A DNA stretch of 64,000 nucleotides from a bacterium D16-56 (GTDB lineage Bacteria > Bacillota > Clostridia > Lachnospirales > Lachnospiraceae), in NCBI GenBank assembly GCA_003611875.1, contig RAYY01000027.1:1-64000 (forward strand), given 5' to 3'. Below are positions 35,255 to 43,795 of the stretch, in pieces. Numbering within the stretch: the first letter of the stretch is position 1; each line of letters opens with the position of its first letter. The notes below the pieces were generated by a model that saw only the letters and a list, made by a program, of their open reading frames with translations, was not told where the DNA came from and searched no databases. Position numbers and translations under genes: made by a program.

Positions 35255-35707
35255 ATGAGCGTCATCGTCCGGGAAATGACGATGGATGATTATGATAAGG
35301 TTTACGCATTGTGGCTCAGTATTCAGGGCTTTGGAATCCGGTCGATTGATGATTCCAGGGAAGGTGTGGAACGGTTCCTGCGGCGAAATCCTACGACCAG
35401 TGTGGTGGCAGAGCAGAATGGCAGAATCGTAGGGGCAATTCTCTGCGGGCATGACGGAAGGAGAGGCTGCTTTTACCATGTGTGTGTGGCAAGAGATTAC
35501 CGCAAGCATGGGGTGGGACACCGGATGGCCCAGCACTGTATGCGGGCGCTGCTGGCAGAAGGGATCAATAAGGTGAGCCTGATTGCATTTAAAAGCAATG
35601 AGGTGGGTAATGCTTTCTGGCAGGGTGTGGGCTGGACCAAGAGAGAGGATATTTATTATTATGACTATACCCTCAATGAGAAGAATGTAACGGATTTTAT
35701 AAAGTAA
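35255..35707 (+). CDS. GNAT acetyltransferase in the arginine operon
   Basis: 150 residues from the ATG at 35255 (GGGTGGG upstream); an ATG at 35243 after GGAGGAG is also possible. The GNAT acetyl-CoA site is VCVARDYRKHGVGHRMAQHCM, and the end has the common FWQGVGWTKREDIYYYDY. It lies between argC and argJ and may supply or modulate acetylation in the pathway, but ArgJ here already covers N-acetylglutamate formation, so its substrate is open. Confidence 0.85.
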   Translation: MSVIVREMTMDDYDKVYALWLSIQGFGIRSIDDSREGVERFLRRNPTTSVVAEQNGRIVGAILCGHDGRRGCFYHVCVARDYRKHGVGHRMAQHCMRALLAEGINKVSLIAFKSNEVGNAFWQGVGWTKREDIYYYDYTLNEKNVTDFIK

Positions 35708-35770
35708 GGAATCAATTGTAAGCAGCAGTTTTGTCATTCGTGCTGCTGGATTTTAAGCAGGAGGCAGGAT

Positions 35771-36994
35771 ATGAAAAGGATTGAAGGCGGTGTGACGGCA
35801 GCAGTCGGATTTTTGGCGGCTTGTACAGCAGCAGGAATCAAATATAAAGACCGGGAGGATATGGCGTTGGTTTTCAGCAGGACGCCATGCCGGGCTGCAG
35901 GGACATTTACCAGAAATGTGGTAAAGGCTGCTCCCGTCAAATGGGATCAGAAGATTGTGAGAGAGTCGGAATATGCCCAGGCGATTGTGGTAAATGCGGG
36001 GATTGCCAATGCATGCACCGGCAAGGAAGGGTTTGATTATTGCCGGGAGACTGCCAGGACAGCATCTGCGGCGCTGAAGATTCCAGAGGAAGCTGTGCTG
36101 GTGGCTTCTACAGGGGTCATTGGAATGCAGCTCCCCATAGACCGGATCAAGGCAGGGGTGGAGGCTATGGTTCCTTGTCTGTCTGAAGCTCTGGAAGGAG
36201 GCACCACGGCGGCCCGGGCCATTATGACCACGGACACCAAAAAGAAGGAGGCGGCTGTGCAGGTGGAGATCAGCGGAAAAACCGTCACCGTGGGAGGAAT
36301 GTGCAAGGGCTCAGGCATGATACACCCGGATATGTGCACCATGCTGGCTTTTGTGACAACGGATCTGGCTATTTCCAGGGAGCTTTTGCAGGAAGCCCTA
36401 AGTAATGACATTAAGGATACGTATAATATGATCTCCGTGGATGGGGATACCTCCACCAATGATACGGTGCTGCTTTTGGCCAATGGTATGGCAGGCAATC
36501 CGGAGATTACGGAGAAAAATCAGGATTATGAAACATTTTGCAGGGCTCTCAATGTGGTAAATGAGACCTTGGCAAAGAAAATGGCCGGGGACGGAGAAGG
36601 ATGTACGGCTTTGTTTGAGGTGAAGGTGAAGGGGGCTGAGAGCAAGGAACAGGCAGTGACCTTGTCTAAGGCTGTTATTACCTCTAATCTGACAAAGGCG
36701 GCGATTTTTGGCCATGATGCCAACTGGGGGCGGATTCTGTGTGCCATGGGATATTCAGGGGCGCAGTTTGATCCGGAGAAGGTGGATTTGTTTTTTGAAA
36801 GTGAGGCAGGAAGGCTGCAGATTATTGAGAATGGGGTTGCCCTGCCTTATAGCGAGGAGGAGGCTGCCAGGATTTTATCGGAGCCAGAGGTGACTGCCAT
36901 AGCAGATGTGAAAATGGGGAATGCCGAGGCAACAGCCTGGGGATGTGATCTGACCTTTGATTATGTGAAGATCAATGCGGATTACCGGTCTTAG
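35771..36994 (+). CDS. argJ: Glutamate N-acetyltransferase / amino-acid acetyltransferase
   Basis: 407 residues. It recycles the acetyl group from N-acetylornithine to glutamate and, in bifunctional forms, uses acetyl-CoA. The precursor is self-cleaved before the Thr in MCTMLAFVTTD; most homologues have Ala where this one has Cys before that Thr. VNAGIANACTG, GKGSGMIHPDM-like and NDTVLLLANG are present. AGGAGGCAGGAT precedes the ATG. Confidence 0.95.
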   Translation: MKRIEGGVTAAVGFLAACTAAGIKYKDREDMALVFSRTPCRAAGTFTRNVVKAAPVKWDQKIVRESEYAQAIVVNAGIANACTGKEGFDYCRETARTASAALKIPEEAVLVASTGVIGMQLPIDRIKAGVEAMVPCLSEALEGGTTAARAIMTTDTKKKEAAVQVEISGKTVTVGGMCKGSGMIHPDMCTMLAFVTTDLAISRELLQEALSNDIKDTYNMISVDGDTSTNDTVLLLANGMAGNPEITEKNQDYETFCRALNVVNETLAKKMAGDGEGCTALFEVKVKGAESKEQAVTLSKAVITSNLTKAAIFGHDANWGRILCAMGYSGAQFDPEKVDLFFESEAGRLQIIENGVALPYSEEEAARILSEPEVTAIADVKMGNAEATAWGCDLTFDYVKINADYRS

Positions 36995-37007
36995 GAATTG
37001 AGGAGAG

Positions 37008-37913
37008 ATGATGATGGAAATGGATAAAAGTGTGATGCAGAAGGCAGAAGTGCTGATTGAGGCGCTTCCTTATATTCAGCGGTTTAACAGGAAGATCATT
37101 GTGGTAAAGTACGGCGGAAGCGCTATGGTAGACGAGGAGCTGAAGCACCAGGTGATTCAGGACGTGGTGCTTTTAAAGCTGGTTGGGTTTAAGCCGATCA
37201 TTGTTCATGGGGGAGGCAAGGAGATCAGCAAATGGCTGGAAAGGGTGGGCATGGAGCCCCATTTTGTCAACGGTCTGCGGGTGACAGATGAGCCGACTAT
37301 GGAGATCGCTGAGATGGTGTTAAATAAGGTGAACAAAAGCCTGGTGCAGTTGGTGAATGAGCTGGGAGTGAAGGCAGTGGGAATCAGCGGCAAGGATGGA
37401 ATGATGCTTCGGTGTGAGAAGAAATATTCCGGTGGTGAGGATATAGGCTTTGTGGGAGAGATCAAAGAGGTAAACCCCAAAGTGATCTATGATCTGCTGG
37501 AAAAGGATTTTCTGCCGATCATCTGCCCCATTGGATTTGATGAACAATTTCTGAGCTATAATATCAATGCAGATGATGCCGCTTGTGCCATTGCCAGGGC
37601 AGTAAATGCAGAGAAGCTGGCATTTCTGACCGATGTGGAGGGAGTGTATCGGGATTTTCAGGATAAAAGCACACTGATTTCCGAGATTACGGTGGATGAG
37701 GCCCAGGCATTTGTGAATGGAGGCGGCTTGGGAGGCGGGATGCTGCCGAAAATGCAGAATTGTATTGATGCGATTCAAAACGGGGTTAACCGGGTACATA
37801 TTCTGGATGGACGGATTCCTCACTGCCTGCTTTTGGAGATTTTTACCAACAAGGGAATCGGTACGGCCATTTTGCGAGACGGGGATGAACGATATTATCA
37901 TCCTGGAGAGTGA
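37008..37913 (+). CDS. argB: Acetylglutamate kinase
   Basis: 301 residues of the amino-acid kinase family: [30 protein letters not shown], then [10 protein letters not shown] and [19 protein letters not shown]. It phosphorylates N-acetylglutamate. The N-terminal extension ([19 protein letters not shown]) is the helix found in arginine-inhibited hexameric enzymes, so feedback inhibition by arginine is likely. It lies 13 bases after argJ. Confidence 0.97.
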   Translation: MMMEMDKSVMQKAEVLIEALPYIQRFNRKIIVVKYGGSAMVDEELKHQVIQDVVLLKLVGFKPIIVHGGGKEISKWLERVGMEPHFVNGLRVTDEPTMEIAEMVLNKVNKSLVQLVNELGVKAVGISGKDGMMLRCEKKYSGGEDIGFVGEIKEVNPKVIYDLLEKDFLPIICPIGFDEQFLSYNINADDAACAIARAVNAEKLAFLTDVEGVYRDFQDKSTLISEITVDEAQAFVNGGGLGGGMLPKMQNCIDAIQNGVNRVHILDGRIPHCLLLEIFTNKGIGTAILRDGDERYYHPGE

Positions 37914-37953
37914 AGAGGATATTGACAGTGAAACGAAAAGGATGGAGGTTAAG

Positions 37954-39159
37954 ATGGAAAAACAGCATTATATAGACCGGGCAGAGCACGCATTGTATAA
38001 GGTTTATAACCGTTTTCCGGTGGTGTTTGACCGGGGGGAGGGGATTTGCCTGTATGATACGGACGGGAAGGAGTATCTGGATTTCGGGGCAGGAATTGCC
38101 GTTATGGGGCTGGGATATGGCTGCCGGGAATTAAATGAGGCGATGAAGGCACAGATGGAGAAGCTGTGCCATACCTCCAATTTGTTTTACAACATCCCTG
38201 CTATTGAGGCCGGGGAGAAGCTTTTAAAGGCTTCCGGCATGGAGAAGGTATTTTTTACCAACAGCGGCGCAGAGGCTATCGAAGGATTGTTAAAGATTGC
38301 GAAACGTCATGCTTATAACAAAGGAATGGGGAAGGATTATGAGATTATTGCCATGAGGCATTCCTTTCATGGGAGAACCTTGGGAGCGCTTTCGGTAACA
38401 GGAAATGATCATTACCAGGAACCTTTTGCGCCTCTGGTTCCGGGAATCCGGTTTGCAGATTTTAATGACCTGGACAGTGTGAAGGCAGTATGGAGCGAGA
38501 AAACCTGCGGGGTGGTGATGGAAACCATTCAGGGAGAAGGCGGTATTTATCCTGCCTCAGAGGAATTTCTAAAAGGGGTGCGCATGCTGTGTGATACCTA
38601 TGACGCACTGCTTCTGCTGGATGAGATTCAGTGTGGCATGGGCAGGAGCGGCCATATGTTTGCCTGGCAGGCATATGGTGTGAGGCCGGACGGCATGTCG
38701 GTGGCCAAGGCTTTGGGAAACGGGGTTCCCGTCGGGGCATTTCTGGCACAGGGGAAGGCAGCGTCAGCCATTGTGCCGGGAGATCACGGAACTACTTATG
38801 GCGGAAATCCCTTTGTGTGTGCCGCAGCCTCTAAGGTGCTGGATCTTTTTGAGGAGTGGGGGCTTGTGGAGCATGTGAGGGAAGTGGGGGATTATCTTTG
38901 GGAGAAGCTGGATCAGGTTATGAATCAATATGACTGTGTGAGGGCTCACAGGGGAAAAGGACTGATACAGGGCCTGGAATTTACGGCGCCGGTGGGATCA
39001 ATCGTGATGAATGCTTTGATGGAGCAGCAGTTGGTTTTGATCAGTGCAGGCAGTAATGTGATTCGGTTTGTTCCGCCTCTGGTAATTGAACGGGAGGATG
39101 TGGATGAGATGACAAGGCGGCTTGGGGCGGCGATTGAGGCAGGGCTTGTGAAACCATGA
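37954..39159 (+). CDS. argD: Acetylornithine aminotransferase
   Basis: 401 residues, a class III PLP aminotransferase converting N-acetylglutamate semialdehyde to N-acetylornithine. Seen: GKEYLDFGAGIAVMGLGY, TNSGAEAIEGLLKIA, HSFHGRTLGALSVTG, the Asp in LLLDEIQCGMGRSG and the PLP Lys in SVAKALGNGVPVGAF. GGAGG six bases before the ATG at 37954 decides the start; the longer frame runs into argB. It is the last gene of the operon, before a terminator. Confidence 0.96.
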   Translation: MEKQHYIDRAEHALYKVYNRFPVVFDRGEGICLYDTDGKEYLDFGAGIAVMGLGYGCRELNEAMKAQMEKLCHTSNLFYNIPAIEAGEKLLKASGMEKVFFTNSGAEAIEGLLKIAKRHAYNKGMGKDYEIIAMRHSFHGRTLGALSVTGNDHYQEPFAPLVPGIRFADFNDLDSVKAVWSEKTCGVVMETIQGEGGIYPASEEFLKGVRMLCDTYDALLLLDEIQCGMGRSGHMFAWQAYGVRPDGMSVAKALGNGVPVGAFLAQGKAASAIVPGDHGTTYGGNPFVCAAASKVLDLFEEWGLVEHVREVGDYLWEKLDQVMNQYDCVRAHRGKGLIQGLEFTAPVGSIVMNALMEQQLVLISAGSNVIRFVPPLVIEREDVDEMTRRLGAAIEAGLVKP

Positions 39160-39212
39160 AATCGTGGTAATAAAGGGGCGGTAAAGGGTGGGGGATAAAA
39201 GCAGGGAGGCAA

Positions 39213-39255
39213 AAAACCGGCAAAGGCGCATGAAAGAGCGCACTCTGCCGGTTTT
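39213..39255 (+). terminator. Terminator of the arginine operon
   Basis: AAAACCGGCA and TGCCGGTTTT form a 10-bp stem with a 23-base loop that is itself partly self-complementary (GCGC). It lies about 55 bases after argD. Confidence 0.7.
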
Positions 39256-39474
39256 GCCGGGCTAATGACCGTGTTTATTTACCAGAAAGGATAGGGCTTA
39301 TGCAATGCTAAAGCGGGCTTTGATTTTTTGCTGATTTCGTTTTCGATCAGCAGCTGGGTTTGGAGGGCCATATTCTTGACCTGGTCTATGCTTTCGCTGC
39401 ATTGGCCCATTTTTGGTCTATCCTTTCGTTGGTCAGATCGATCTTTTTGTTGGTTATGAAAGTTTCGGCACCGC

Positions 39475-39984
39475 TCATATTATTGGTGTTTCGTCAGCAT
39501 TTACTTTTTGATAAGCAAGCCGCGGGCTTCCGTCTTTTAAATGAATCCTTCCGCATCGCTGAAATCCATTTTTTTCCAGCATGTTCTGCATGGGGATATT
39601 GTCCTGGTGAGTGTCGATTCTGAGATTGCCTCCGCTTTGCCTGAAACACCAAAGAAGGCAGAATGTGCCGGCGCCCTTTTTGATTCCAGGTGAAGCTACC
39701 CGGTGCATGACGCCATAAGGTTCATGGCTGAGCCAGGCGCCGTCATAGATTTGAGCGTAGTCCGGCTCGATTTCCTTGGCATAGTAGAAGGTTCCCAGGG
39801 CCTGTCCGTCGTCTATACAGAGATAGCTGCATCCCCGTTGGATATCGTTGATAACCTGTTCCTTTGACGGATGGTTCTGGCCCCACTGGTGAGGATTTCC
39901 GTTTTCCCGCATAAATTGCCGCGCTTTGGCATAAAGGTCTAATACCATATCTAAATCTTCCATTGTAGTTTTTCTGATGTCCAT
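39475..39984 (-). CDS. GNAT-family acetyltransferase
   Basis: 169 residues. MDIRKTTMEDLDMVLDLYAKARQFM opens a typical GNAT domain, followed by the FYYAKEIEPDYAQIYDGAWL strand region and RIDTHQDNIPMQNMLEKNGFQRCGRI, the C-terminal signature of RimI/YjaB-like acetyltransferases of unknown substrate. The ATG follows GGGAGGTTTAA. It is a stand-alone gene convergent with argD. Confidence 0.85.
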   Translation of the reverse strand: MDIRKTTMEDLDMVLDLYAKARQFMRENGNPHQWGQNHPSKEQVINDIQRGCSYLCIDDGQALGTFYYAKEIEPDYAQIYDGAWLSHEPYGVMHRVASPGIKKGAGTFCLLWCFRQSGGNLRIDTHQDNIPMQNMLEKNGFQRCGRIHLKDGSPRLAYQKVNADETPII

Positions 39985-40069
39985 TTAAACCTCCCTGTTC
40001 TATCATTCACGATGTTCTTATTGTATCGAATTAGGCACAAGAATGCAAGAGAACAAAAAGAAAGTCATC

Positions 40070-40098
40070 TTGAAGGAAAGAGTTGGATATGGTATAAT
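40070..40098 (+). promoter_or_regulatory. Promoter with extended -10 upstream of the cytidylate-kinase-like gene
   Basis: TTGAAG (40070-40075), a 17-bp spacer and TATAAT (40093-40098) preceded by TGG, an extended -10. This predicts a leader of about 200 bases that contains the repeated sequences at 40102-40245. Confidence 0.6.
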
Positions 40099-40101
40099 GT
40101 G

Positions 40102-40245
40102 AACACTTAGCGAGGTTTTGCATGAGCTTAGTGAGAACATATACCTGTCCACTTAGCGAGCCGGAGGCGGAGATGAATAGAGAGGTTAATGGACATGGTG
40201 TTAGGGAACACCTAGCAAGGCATTGCACGAACTTCGCGAATATTA
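40102..40245 (+). repeat. Internal imperfect repeats in the leader of the cytidylate-kinase-like gene
   Basis: About 39 bases at 40102-40141 (starting AACACTTAGCGAGG) recur at 40207-40245 (starting AACACCTAGCAAGG) with about two-thirds identity, including TTGCA and CTT at the same spacing. A third partial copy, CCACTTAGCGAG, lies at 40149-40160. The 320-base gap 39985-40305 otherwise holds only the promoter. Confidence 0.55.
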
Positions 40246-40305
40246 TGTACAAGATAATCGGCACGGGGATGTATCCGGACTTCACAGAAAGAGGAGGCAT
40301 GATTT

Positions 40306-40914
40306 ATGAAAAAAGTGATTACCATCAGTCGTGAGTTTGGAAGCGGAGGACGGGAGATCGGGTTTTGTCTGGCAGAGAAGCTTGGGATTCCGTTTTACGA
40401 TAAGGAAATTATCGCCATGGCAGCACAGGACAGCAACATTGCAGAGGATGTTTTTCATGCTCATGATGAATTTATCCGGCACCAGGATCGGATAGATCAT
40501 GAATATGTGTCCGTAAATCCTTTTTCCGTGCTTTATGAGGTTCCTGTGCAGGATCAGCTTTTTATGGCACAGTCCCAGATTATCCGCAGGCTGGAGCAGA
40601 CAGGTCCTTGTGTAATCATCGGAAGGTGCTCTGATATTATTGTGGAGAATGGATTTCATGTGTTTATCTGTGCAGGCATGAAAAAGCGGGTGGAGCGCAT
40701 GCGCCGGTTAGAGACAGGGGAAAGCTCAAAGAAAATGGAGACGCGAATCCGGGAGATCGATCAGAGACGCCGGGATTATTATCAGTATTACAGCGGAAAT
40801 GAATGGGGAAACCCCAAAAATTACCATCTTAGCCTGAACAGCGGTAAGCTGGGAACCAGTCAGTGTGTACGGATGATTCTGGCATGTTTAGGGGTGGATG
40901 GTTCTGCTCATTAG
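40306..40914 (+). CDS. Cytidylate kinase-like family protein
   Basis: 202 residues. MKKVITISREFGSGGREIGFCLAEKLGIPFYDKEII carries the P-loop of the cytidylate-kinase-like group (Cytidylate_kin2), common in Clostridia and distinct from housekeeping Cmk. The lid region (KKRVERMRRLETGESSKKMETRIREIDQRRRDYYQYY) is rich in Arg. The real substrate of this group is unknown to me. The start follows AGAGGAGGCATGATTT. It directly precedes the T7SS-like genes but has its own promoter. Confidence 0.85.
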   Translation: MKKVITISREFGSGGREIGFCLAEKLGIPFYDKEIIAMAAQDSNIAEDVFHAHDEFIRHQDRIDHEYVSVNPFSVLYEVPVQDQLFMAQSQIIRRLEQTGPCVIIGRCSDIIVENGFHVFICAGMKKRVERMRRLETGESSKKMETRIREIDQRRRDYYQYYSGNEWGNPKNYHLSLNSGKLGTSQCVRMILACLGVDGSAH

Positions 40915-40998
40915 ATTTATTGCCATCGATATGAAAGACTATTGAATCTGGTTGATATCAGATACGAAAACTATGAAACTGAGAGGATAAAAGAGGGG

Positions 40999-42795
40999 AT
41001 GAAATTACGGTGTTTGTTGACAGGAGTATTATTTACAGCAGGTATGTGTGCTTTTGGCATGGTAAGCTCGGCTGATGAAAATCCTTCTTTGGAGCAGGTA
41101 TATGTCAATATGCCCGAGGTAACAGCCTATGGATGGGGAATTGGAGAAGACGTGGCAGAGGTGTACTTGGGAAAAGAGAAGCTGGAGCTGGTGGAGAACG
41201 TTCCCTTTTCCGAGTCAGGGCAGCCCGTCTATTATTATGTATTACTGGATGTATCCAATTCCATGCCGGAGGCTTATTTTGATGATATCAAACAGTCCAT
41301 TCAGACTTTTGAAGGCACGTTAAGATCAGAAGACCGGATGGCCCTCTATACCTTTGGAGAGCAGGTGGAGCTAAAGCTTCCGGAGGAACACAGTCAGGAG
41401 GATACCTTGGCTGTGATGGAGACCATTGATAATGTGGATAATAAGACGCTGCTGTTTGAGGCTATCAGCATGGCAGCAGACCGGGCGGAGCAGGTTCCTT
41501 GGGATGTATGCCAGAGAAAGGTACTGATTGTCATATCGGATGGAGAGGATTTTACCATTGGAAAGACCGTGGCCCAGGAGGCGCAGGAAAATCTTAAGCG
41601 CAAGGGGATTCCGGCCTACGCATACGGGATTCAGGATACGGCCCGGGAGAATATTAATAATTTCGGTGAATTTGCCAGAACATCTGGTGGACAGCTTGTG
41701 GTCTTCGGCAAGGAGGAGGCTGGTGTTCTTTTAGATGGCTTTGCACAGGAGATGGATGAGATTCAGGTATTGAAGCTTCAGGCATCCAGCAATATTGCCA
41801 GCAACAGTATGGAGACCTTTACCATCAAAACCGGCTCCAATCAGACGATTACCAGGGATGTGCTGGCGGCCAGGCATATGGAGGATGTGACGGCTCCCAC
41901 GATTCTTAGGGTAGATAAGATTGCAGAGAATCAGGTGAAGCTGGAATTTTCAGAGCCGGTAAAAGGGGCAGACACGGCGGCAGCCTATATGGTCACATGG
42001 CAGGAGCAAGCCAGCGGGGATGATAAAAAGGTAGCGGCCGTAGCAGGGGTCAGTGTGAGCATAGATAATGCCAATGAAATATTTTTGACATTTACCAATG
42101 ACTTGAAGCCAGGAAAATATACCATATCCTGCACCAATATTTATGACCTGTCCATGGAGGGCAATCCAGTATCCAACACCGCGGAATTTGAGATCGAGGC
42201 GCCGGTAACAGAGGAAATTCCGGCAGAGCCTACAAAGTGGGAAAAGCTTGCCGGCGGGCTTAAAGAACGTCTGTGGATTCTTTTGGTTATAGGTGCAGCC
42301 TTGGCGGCGGCTATTGTTGTGGTTGTTATGAAAAAGCGCAAAGACAGTCAGGTAGAGTCCTTTGAGACCCTGGAGACGCCTCAGGAGGAATCGTCTGCAG
42401 TCAGTAATTCTACCGTGTCACTGATTTTAGATGACGACGACTGTACCCGCAGACTTTTTGATTATCCGGAGATGGGACTGAAGACCTATCAGCTTGAGCT
42501 GTTTGACCTGGATTCTCCGGATCTGGTGTATCAGGTGAATATGACAGACACCATTACCATCGGACGAAGCAGGGATTGTATGGTCTGTATTTCCAACAAT
42601 CGTACTATGTCAGGCCATCACTGCGAGATCGTACTTCGGGATGGCAGAATGTATCTGCGGGATCTGGATTCTAAGAACGGAACCTTTTTAAATGAGAATC
42701 CTAACCGTATTACGGAGGCAGAACTGAAGTCGGGAAGCATTATCGGAATGGGTTCAGCCAGACTTCGGGTTCAGGTAAGGCAGATCAATGGGTAA
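40999..42795 (+). CDS. Membrane protein with extracytoplasmic VWA domain and cytoplasmic FHA domain (T7SS-like locus)
   Basis: 598 residues from the ATG at 40999; a TTG at 40942 is in frame but less likely. The protein has an N-terminal signal sequence, then a von Willebrand A domain (MIDAS DVSNS, later ISDGED), an Ig-like stretch (TAPTILRVDKIAENQVKLEFSEPV), one membrane helix (LWILLVIGAALAAAIVVVVMKK) and a C-terminal FHA domain (IGRSRDCMVCISNNRTMSGHHCEI, then DLDSKNGTFLNE). So the VWA part lies outside and the phosphothreonine-binding FHA part inside. It begins the run ending in the EssC ATPase and WXG100 genes and may be a structural part of that system. No kinase gene is in the window. Confidence 0.85.
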   Translation: MKLRCLLTGVLFTAGMCAFGMVSSADENPSLEQVYVNMPEVTAYGWGIGEDVAEVYLGKEKLELVENVPFSESGQPVYYYVLLDVSNSMPEAYFDDIKQSIQTFEGTLRSEDRMALYTFGEQVELKLPEEHSQEDTLAVMETIDNVDNKTLLFEAISMAADRAEQVPWDVCQRKVLIVISDGEDFTIGKTVAQEAQENLKRKGIPAYAYGIQDTARENINNFGEFARTSGGQLVVFGKEEAGVLLDGFAQEMDEIQVLKLQASSNIASNSMETFTIKTGSNQTITRDVLAARHMEDVTAPTILRVDKIAENQVKLEFSEPVKGADTAAAYMVTWQEQASGDDKKVAAVAGVSVSIDNANEIFLTFTNDLKPGKYTISCTNIYDLSMEGNPVSNTAEFEIEAPVTEEIPAEPTKWEKLAGGLKERLWILLVIGAALAAAIVVVVMKKRKDSQVESFETLETPQEESSAVSNSTVSLILDDDDCTRRLFDYPEMGLKTYQLELFDLDSPDLVYQVNMTDTITIGRSRDCMVCISNNRTMSGHHCEIVLRDGRMYLRDLDSKNGTFLNENPNRITEAELKSGSIIGMGSARLRVQVRQING

Positions 42796-42821
42796 GGCAT
42801 AAAGAGAATCAGGAGGGGCAG

Positions 42822-43415
42822 ATGATGCTGGACATCATAAAAGAAAAATGGTATTTTGCGGCTGCGGCCGTGGTGCTGCTGGCTGTGATCTTGATAGCCA
42901 ACCGTTATCTGAAGAAATATAAGGAAAAGAAGGAGCAGTATCAAAAACGGCTGAAGGAGCAGGCTTTAAGTGAAGCCTTGAAGAACAGCCGGGGAAGGAA
43001 AAATGTATTTGCCCAGAATAATCAGGCAGCGCCTATGGAGACGGCGAATCCCGGAGAGGGACAGGAAACGGTTCCAGGGGGCCGTCTTGTAGTGCAGCTC
43101 TCCCTGGTGGGACAAAAGTCCGGAAGCTATGTGCTGAATCCAGAGGATCATATCCTTTTAGGAAGCTCGGAAGACGGAAATGATATTGTACTTCCGGGGA
43201 AGGATGTGGCGCCGAAGCAGTGTGACATTTTTCAGTATAAGGATCAGGTCTATGTGAAAAGCTTAGATCTGAGCTTTCCGGTAGAGCTGCGGAGAAAGGT
43301 ACGCCAAACGGCAGTGACAAATAAGGCCATTCGAGTGCTGACCGGCGATCAGATTCGAATCGGTGTACATATCATTCAGATTTCTCTCATGGATTATAAA
43401 GGAAATCTGATTTAG
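42822..43415 (+). CDS. Single-pass membrane protein with FHA-like domain
   Basis: 197 residues. One N-terminal membrane helix (YFAAAAVVLLAVILIANRYL) is followed by a charged coiled-coil-like stretch (KKYKEKKEQYQKRLKEQALSEAL) and a C-terminal FHA-like fold (GSYVLNPEDHILLGSSEDGNDIVLPGKDVAPKQCDIF). The fold keeps the overall strand pattern but lacks the usual GRS Arg and SRRH loop, so phosphopeptide binding is doubtful. AGGAGGGGCAG precedes the ATG, 26 bases after the VWA-FHA gene. It is probably a membrane partner in the secretion locus. Confidence 0.72.
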   Translation: MMLDIIKEKWYFAAAAVVLLAVILIANRYLKKYKEKKEQYQKRLKEQALSEALKNSRGRKNVFAQNNQAAPMETANPGEGQETVPGGRLVVQLSLVGQKSGSYVLNPEDHILLGSSEDGNDIVLPGKDVAPKQCDIFQYKDQVYVKSLDLSFPVELRRKVRQTAVTNKAIRVLTGDQIRIGVHIIQISLMDYKGNLI

Positions 43416-43504
43416 TGTGCTGAAAGGACACAGCAGCCTGGAATGTGCGGCATTTTGAGAAGCGGCAGGTGCCGGGTGCAGTGCAGAGGCAGGTGCAGAA
43501 TGTG

Positions 43505-43715
43505 GTAAAAGGGTGAGGAATGCAGTAAAAAAGGTGATGAATACAGTGAAAAAGTGATAAATACAGCAAAAAGGTGACAAATGCAGTGGAAAAGTGAAAA
43601 ACATAGAAAAAGGTGACAAATGCAGTGAAAATGCAGTAAAAAAGTGAAAAACACAGTAAAAAGTGAAAAACGCAGTGAAAAATGTAGTAAAAAACGTCAT
43701 AAATGCAGCAGAAAG
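43505..43715 (+). repeat. Degenerate purine-rich tandem repeats upstream of essC
   Basis: Roughly ten units of about 18-25 bases follow the pattern GCAGTRAAAAAGGTGAYAAAT. They vary too much for a clean satellite and carry no spacer structure. They fill most of the 380 bases between the FHA-like gene and the EssC start, and the true EssC start (43796) lies beyond them. Confidence 0.65.
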
Positions 43716-43795
43716 ATAAAAAAGCAGGCGCGGAGTGCAGCAAAAAAGAAGATGCAGACTGCCGTCAAAAAAACAGATACAGAATAGAGGACAAT

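Noticed and set aside
43505-43715. CRISPR array
   Set aside because: The units vary in length and sequence, there are no unique spacers of constant size and no cas genes nearby.
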